64,000 bases of DNA from Klebsiella aerogenes KCTC 2190. Its GTDB lineage: Bacteria; Pseudomonadota; Gammaproteobacteria; Enterobacterales; Enterobacteriaceae. The translations under genes were made by a program, and so were the position numbers. Below the pieces are notes generated by a model. It did no database searches. It was not told the origin of the DNA and saw only the letters and a list, made by a program, of their open reading frames with translations. Location of the stretch: contig NC_015663.1 in NCBI RefSeq assembly GCF_000215745.1, forward strand, positions 2,418,001-2,482,000, given 5' to 3'. Below, in pieces: positions 59,524-64,000 of the stretch (position 1 is the first letter of the stretch; each line of letters starts with the position of its first letter).

Positions 59524-61728
59524 ATGGCGCGTCTTAAAACTGCTCAGCCAAATCACTCGCTGCGTAAAATCGCAGTCGTAGTAGCCACGGCGGTTAGCGG
59601 CATGTCTGTTTATGCACAGGCTGCGGAACAACCGAAAGAAGAAACCCTCGTCGTTACCGCGGCGCCCGCCAGCCAGGAAAGCGCCTGGGGGCCGGCCCCG
59701 ACTATCGCGGCGAAGCGTTCCGCCACGGCGACCAAAACCGATACTCCCATTGAAAAAACGCCGCAGTCTATCTCCGTGGTGACCCGCGAAGAGATGGACA
59801 TGAAGCAGCCGGCAACGGTTAAAGAGGCGCTCTCTTACACGCCGAGCGTTTTCTCCACTCGCGGTAGCTCGACCACCTATGATGTGGTCACCATTCGTGG
59901 ATTCACCACCTCCAGCACGGTGAACACCAACCAGTATCTGGATGGCATGAAGCTGCAGGGTAACAACTACTCTGAAGTCTCCATGGATCCGTATTTCTTG
60001 GAACGCGTGGAAGTGATGCGCGGGCCAACCTCGGTGCTGTACGGCAACAGCAACCCGGGCGGTATCGTCAGCATGGTCAGCAAGCGTCCGACCACCGAGC
60101 CGCTGAAAGAAATCCAGTTTAAGATGGGCACCGATAACCTGTGGCAAACCGGTTTCGACTTCAGCGATGCCATTGATGATGACGGCGTGTGGTCATACCG
60201 CCTGACCGGATTAGGCCGCAGCCAGGATGCGCAGCAGCAGATGGCGAAATCGACCCGTTACGCCATCGCTCCGTCCTTCAGCTGGCGTCCGGATGATAAA
60301 ACCGATTTCACCTTCCTGAGCAACTTCCAGAATGACCCGGATGCGGGTTACTACGGCTGGCTGCCGCGCGAAGGCACCGTGGTGCCGTATTACGATGCCA
60401 ACGGTAAGGCGCACAAGCTGCCGACCGACTTCAACGAAGGCGAGTCCGATAACAAGATGGCGCGCCGTCAGCAGATGGTTGGCTATAGTTTCTCCCACCA
60501 GTTCGATGACACCTTTACCGTGCGTCAAAACCTGCGCTATGCCGATGTGCATACGCTGTATCGTTCGGTCTATGGCTATGGTTATCAGGAGCCTGGTAAA
60601 ATCCAGCGCAACTATGTTCGTTCCGATGAGCACCTGAATACCTTTACCGTTGATACGCAACTGCAGTCTGATTTCGCCACCGGCGCGGTGAACCACACGC
60701 TGCTGACCGGCGTGGACTACTCGCGGATGCGTAATGACGTTGACGCGGACTACGGTACGGCCGATGCCATTAGCATGAGTAATCCGCAGTACGGCAATCC
60801 AAATATTGTGCTGAACTCCAAATATGCTGTGCTTAACCGTATGGAGCAGACGGGCCTGTACGCGCAGGATCAGATGGAATGGGATAAATGGGTGATGACC
60901 TTAGGCGGCCGTTACGATTACGCGACTACGTCTACCTTCACCCGTTCCACCAGCAACATGGCGGAGAATCACGACCAGCAGTTCAGCTGGCGCGGCGGGA
61001 TCAACTATCTGTTCGATAACGGCATCTCCCCGTACTTCAGCTATAGCGAATCGTTCGAACCGGTATCTGGCTCAGGCCTCAACGGTAAACCATTCGATCC
61101 CTCACGCGGCAAGCAGTATGAAGCCGGCGTGAAATACGTGCCGAAAGATATGCCGGTGGTGGTGACCGCGGCGGTCTATCAGCTGACCAAAGATAAAAAC
61201 CTTACAGCGGATCCCAACGACACCAGCGGTTTTTTCAGCGTGCAAACCGGCGAAATCCGCTCCCGCGGCTTTGAGCTGGAGGCGAAAGCGGCGGTCAATG
61301 CCAATATCAACCTGACTGCGGCTTACAGCTATACCGATGCCGAATACACTCACGACACCGTCTTCGAAGGCAAGCGTCCGGCGGAAGTGCCGCGTAATAT
61401 GGCCTCGCTGTGGGCGGATTACACCTTCCACGAAACCGCGCTTAGCGGGTTGACGATTGGCGCGGGCGCGCGTTATATCGGCTCAACGGTGAGTTATTAC
61501 AAGAATGTTGAAGGGAAGAAAAATGATTCCTTCAATGTGGCCGGTTATGCGCTGATGGATGCGACGGTGAAATACGATCTGGCGCGCTTTGGTCTGCCGG
61601 GGTCTTCGGTCGGCGTCAACGTCAACAACCTGTTTGACCGCGAATATGTCTCCAGCTGCTATAGCGAGTACGCATGCTACTGGGGAGCGGAACGTCAGGT
61701 TGTTGCTACCGCAACCTTCCGCTTCTAA
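59524..61728 (+). CDS. fhuA: Ferrichrome outer-membrane receptor FhuA
   Basis: TonB-dependent 22-strand barrel that imports ferrichrome and is a receptor for phages and albomycin in E. coli. It has 734 residues (E. coli 747), with signal peptide ending near AQA (residue 33). The TonB box is ETLVVTA. The plug domain (KTPQSISVVTREEMD ... RVEVMRGPTSVLYGNSNPGG) and barrel, ending in a terminal Phe (ATFRF), are visible. Surface loops differ from E. coli, as expected under phage pressure. It heads fhuACDB. Confidence 0.97.
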   Translation: MARLKTAQPNHSLRKIAVVVATAVSGMSVYAQAAEQPKEETLVVTAAPASQESAWGPAPTIAAKRSATATKTDTPIEKTPQSISVVTREEMDMKQPATVKEALSYTPSVFSTRGSSTTYDVVTIRGFTTSSTVNTNQYLDGMKLQGNNYSEVSMDPYFLERVEVMRGPTSVLYGNSNPGGIVSMVSKRPTTEPLKEIQFKMGTDNLWQTGFDFSDAIDDDGVWSYRLTGLGRSQDAQQQMAKSTRYAIAPSFSWRPDDKTDFTFLSNFQNDPDAGYYGWLPREGTVVPYYDANGKAHKLPTDFNEGESDNKMARRQQMVGYSFSHQFDDTFTVRQNLRYADVHTLYRSVYGYGYQEPGKIQRNYVRSDEHLNTFTVDTQLQSDFATGAVNHTLLTGVDYSRMRNDVDADYGTADAISMSNPQYGNPNIVLNSKYAVLNRMEQTGLYAQDQMEWDKWVMTLGGRYDYATTSTFTRSTSNMAENHDQQFSWRGGINYLFDNGISPYFSYSESFEPVSGSGLNGKPFDPSRGKQYEAGVKYVPKDMPVVVTAAVYQLTKDKNLTADPNDTSGFFSVQTGEIRSRGFELEAKAAVNANINLTAAYSYTDAEYTHDTVFEGKRPAEVPRNMASLWADYTFHETALSGLTIGAGARYIGSTVSYYKNVEGKKNDSFNVAGYALMDATVKYDLARFGLPGSSVGVNVNNLFDREYVSSCYSEYACYWGAERQVVATATFRF

Positions 61729-61736
61729 CTACTCAC

Positions 61737-61756
61737 GGGCGCGGTTCGCCGCGCCC
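61737..61756 (+). other. GC-rich hairpin between fhuA and fhuC
   Basis: GGGCGCGG-TTCG-CCGCGCCC, perfect 8-bp stem with a TTCG tetraloop, 17 bp before fhuC. With no T-run it is more likely a processing or 3'-protection structure giving fhuA more mRNA than fhuCDB. Confidence 0.6.
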
Positions 61757-61773
61757 AATATCAGGTTGTTGCT

Positions 61774-62571
61774 ATGCAGGAACAGACTCCGTACTCTGAA
61801 ACGACGTTTGCGTTAAATCGCGTGACCTTTCGCGTGCCTGGCCGCACGCTGCTTCATCCCCTTTCGTTGACCTTCCCGGCAGGAAAAGTCACTGGCCTGA
61901 TAGGCCATAACGGTTCCGGCAAATCCACGTTACTGAAAATGCTTGGCCGCCATCAGCCGCCTTCCGAGGGCGATGTGCTGCTTGACGGCCAGCCGCTGGA
62001 CAGCTGGAGCAGCAAGGCGTTTGCCCGCAAAGTGGCCTATCTGCCGCAGCAACTGCCGGCGGCGGAAGGGGTGACGGTGCGCGAACTGGTGGCGATTGGT
62101 CGCTATCCGTGGCACGGCGCGCTGGGGCGCTTCGGCGCGGCGGATCGCGAAAAAGTAGAAGAGGCCATTGCGCTGGTGGGGCTGAAACCGCTGGCGCATC
62201 GGCTGGTGGACAGTCTTTCCGGCGGCGAACGCCAGCGTGCGTGGATCGCCATGCTGGTGGCGCAGGATAGCCGCTGTTTGCTGCTCGATGAACCGACGTC
62301 GGCGCTGGATATCGCCCATCAGGTCGATGTGCTGGCGCTGGTGCATCGTCTCAGCCAGCAGCGTGGTCTGACGGTGATCGCGGTCCTGCACGATATTAAT
62401 ATGGCCGCCCGCTATTGCGATTATCTGGTCGCGCTGCGCGGCGGCGAAATGATCGCCCAGGGGACGCCCGCGGAGCTGATGCGCAGCGAAACGCTGGAGC
62501 AAATCTACGGCATCCCGATGGGGATCCTGCCGCACCCGGCGGGCGCAGCGCCGGTAAGTTTTGTCTATTGA
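61774..62571 (+). CDS. fhuC: Hydroxamate siderophore ABC transporter ATPase FhuC
   Basis: ATPase of the ferrichrome importer, 265 residues as in E. coli. Walker A GHNGSGKS near residue 45, Q-loop YLPQQLP, signature LSGGERQR, Walker B CLLLDEPTSALD and H-loop LHDINMA are all visible. The stop overlaps the fhuD ATG by 1 bp. Confidence 0.98.
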   Translation: MQEQTPYSETTFALNRVTFRVPGRTLLHPLSLTFPAGKVTGLIGHNGSGKSTLLKMLGRHQPPSEGDVLLDGQPLDSWSSKAFARKVAYLPQQLPAAEGVTVRELVAIGRYPWHGALGRFGAADREKVEEAIALVGLKPLAHRLVDSLSGGERQRAWIAMLVAQDSRCLLLDEPTSALDIAHQVDVLALVHRLSQQRGLTVIAVLHDINMAARYCDYLVALRGGEMIAQGTPAELMRSETLEQIYGIPMGILPHPAGAAPVSFVY

Positions 62572-63461
62572 TGGAAAATTCGAACTTCTTCTCACGTCGA
62601 CGCCTGTTGACGGCAATGGCGCTGTCGCCGCTGCTGTGGCAGATGCGCGGCGCGCAGGCGGCGAACGTTGACCCGCAGCGCGTCGTCGCGCTGGAGTGGC
62701 TGCCGGCCGAACTGCTGCTGGCGCTCGGCGTTACGCCCTACGGCGTGGCCGACATTCCCAACTATAACCTGTGGGTGAATGAACCGGCGTTGCCCGCCTC
62801 GGTGATAGATGTCGGCCTGCGCACTGAACCCAATCTTGAGTTGCTGACACAGATGAAACCGTCGTTTATCGTCTGGTCAGCAGGCTATGGCCCGTCGCCG
62901 GAAAAGCTGGCGCGTATCGCGCCCGGTCGCGGTTTCACCTTCAGCGACGGCAAACGGCCGCTGGCGATGGCCCAGCGTTCGCTGCGGGAAATGGCCGACC
63001 TGCTGGGTAAGCAACAGCAGGCGAAGCGCCATCTGGCGGAGTTCGACGCGTTGATGGAAAGCCTGCGTCCACGATTTGTCGACCGTGACGATCGTCCGCT
63101 GCTGATGATTTCGCTACTTGATGCTCGCCATGTACTGGTATTCGGCGAGAACTGCCTGTTCCAGGAAGTGCTCGATCGCTTTGGCATCAAAAACGCCTGG
63201 CACGGCGAAGCGGCATTCTGGGGCAGTATCACCGTAGGCATCGATCGGCTGGCGGAATTTAAAGAGGCCGATGTTATCTGTTTCGATCATGGCAACGATC
63301 GGGAGATGGCCCAACTGATGGCGACCCCGCTGTGGCAGGCGATGCCTTTCGTGCGTGCGGGGCGTTTCCAGCGTCTTCCGGCGGTGTGGTTCTATGGCGC
63401 GACGCTGTCGGCGATGCATTTCGCCCGCGTACTGGCCGATGCGCAGGGGAGGGCAGTATGA
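62571..63461 (+). CDS. fhuD: Hydroxamate siderophore periplasmic binding protein FhuD
   Basis: Periplasmic ferrichrome-binding protein, 296 residues from ATG 62571; an open frame runs farther upstream inside fhuC and is a shadow. The Tat-type signal SRRRLLTAMALSPLLW ends near AQA (residue 30). The body matches E. coli FhuD (VALEWLPAELLLALGVTPYGVAD, WSAGYGPSPEKLARIAPGRGF, VWFYGATLSAMHFARVL). It overlaps fhuB by 4 bp (ATGA). Confidence 0.97.
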   Translation: MENSNFFSRRRLLTAMALSPLLWQMRGAQAANVDPQRVVALEWLPAELLLALGVTPYGVADIPNYNLWVNEPALPASVIDVGLRTEPNLELLTQMKPSFIVWSAGYGPSPEKLARIAPGRGFTFSDGKRPLAMAQRSLREMADLLGKQQQAKRHLAEFDALMESLRPRFVDRDDRPLLMISLLDARHVLVFGENCLFQEVLDRFGIKNAWHGEAAFWGSITVGIDRLAEFKEADVICFDHGNDREMAQLMATPLWQAMPFVRAGRFQRLPAVWFYGATLSAMHFARVLADAQGRAV

Positions 63462-64000
63462 ACGCGCGTTTCTCGCCGTTAGCTATGATCCTGCTGGCCG
63501 TACTGCTGGTTGCCGCTTTCGCGCTGAGCATCGTCAACCTTCAGGTGGCTTTACCTTACGCGCAGTGGCATCAGGCGCTGTGGCAGCCGGATAGCGATAA
63601 TATCGCCCAGATGCTGTTCCATTACAGCCTGCTGCCGAGGCTGGCTGTATCGCTGCTGGTCGGCGCCGGGCTGGGACTCGTTGGCGTACTGTTCCAGCAG
63701 GTACTGCGTAACCCGCTGGCGGAGCCGACCACGCTCGGCGTCGCCACCGGCGCGCAGCTCGGAATGACGGTGACGACGCTATGGGCGATCCCCGGCGTGC
63801 TGGCGTCGCAGTTTGCCGCGCTGGCTGGCGCTTGCCTGGTCGGCGCGCTGGTGTTCGGCGTCTCGTGGGGCAAACGTCTATCGCCGGTGACGCTGATTCT
63901 GGCCGGTCTGGTGGTGAGTCTCTATTGCGGCGCGGTCAATCAACTGATGGTGATTTTCCATCACGACCAGCTGCAAAGCATGTTCCTGTGGAGTACCGGT
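63458..64000 (+). CDS. fhuB: Hydroxamate siderophore ABC transporter permease FhuB (3' end beyond window)
   Basis: First 181 codons only. Begins MNARFSPLAMILLAVLLVAA with a membrane helix; the segment GLVGVLFQQVLRNPLAEPTT fits the FecCD-type permease family (transmembrane helix 3 and following loop). The E. coli protein is about 660 residues, made of two fused permease halves, so most of this gene lies outside. Start overlaps fhuD by 4 bp. Confidence 0.95.
   Translation, partial: MNARFSPLAMILLAVLLVAAFALSIVNLQVALPYAQWHQALWQPDSDNIAQMLFHYSLLPRLAVSLLVGAGLGLVGVLFQQVLRNPLAEPTTLGVATGAQLGMTVTTLWAIPGVLASQFAALAGACLVGALVFGVSWGKRLSPVTLILAGLVVSLYCGAVNQLMVIFHHDQLQSMFLWSTG

Overview
The window is an ordinary chromosomal segment of a Gram-negative enteric bacterium (order Enterobacterales). 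Gene order and protein identity follow the Escherichia coli ftsZ-to-fhuB arm almost gene for gene. Several differences point to the Klebsiella/Raoultella/Enterobacter side of the family: a GH43/GPH sugar cassette next to ampE, a DUF3300-DUF2950 pair at the yacH position, an FKBP-like gene plus a lipoprotein gene between speE and yacC, and no yadD or yad fimbrial operon. I cannot name the species from the sequence alone. I recognised no rRNA, tRNA, CRISPR array, insertion sequence or prophage. The only repeats are REP-type palindromes and one ERIC element.

Layout. 1-6.1 kb: end of the division/envelope cluster (ftsZ 3' part, lpxC), then secM-secA-mutT. 6.2-7.8 kb, minus strand: coaE-zapD-yacG. 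8.1-9.1 kb: guaC. 9.2-12.2 kb, minus strand: type IV pilus genes ppdD-hofB-hofC. 12.4-14.8 kb: nadC, divergent from ampD-ampE. 15-17.3 kb, minus strand: glycoside transporter plus GH43 hydrolase cassette. 17.5-26.7 kb: aroP, then pdhR-aceE-aceF-lpd (pyruvate dehydrogenase) with a perfect PdhR operator. 26.8-29.6 kb: a small exported protein and the DUF3300-DUF2950 pair. 30-34.9 kb: acnB, yacL, and speE-speD on the minus strand. 35-37.3 kb, minus strand: lipoprotein, FKBP-like protein and yacC. 37.5-42.3 kb: cueO with a CueR-type promoter, gcd and hpt. 42.3-46.8 kb: can, ERIC, yadGH transporter, yadI and yadE. 46.8-53.9 kb, minus strand: panB-panC-panD; dksA, gluQ, pcnB and folK; thpR-sfsA. 53.9-59.3 kb: hrpB and mrcB. 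59.5-64 kb: fhuACDB, with fhuB cut by the window end.

How genes work together. Several blocks are functional operons: pyruvate to acetyl-CoA (pdhR-aceEF-lpd) feeding the TCA cycle (acnB); pantothenate synthesis (panBCD) with the last CoA step (coaE); spermidine synthesis (speE, speD); ferrichrome uptake (fhuA outer membrane, fhuD periplasm, fhuB/fhuC inner membrane); secretion feedback (SecM arrest controls SecA); and peptidoglycan recycling/sensing (ampDE) with synthesis (mrcB).

Most of the window is conserved core genome. The parts most worth a second look are the FKBP-like protein with altered active-site positions and its lipoprotein partner, the DUF3300-DUF2950 pair and neighbouring small exported protein, the 89-bp identical blocks inside aceF, the long stem-loop in the aceE leader, the non-canonical ATT start of pcnB, and a possible leader ORF overlapping the mrcB start. 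None of these amounts to a clearly new system on sequence evidence alone.
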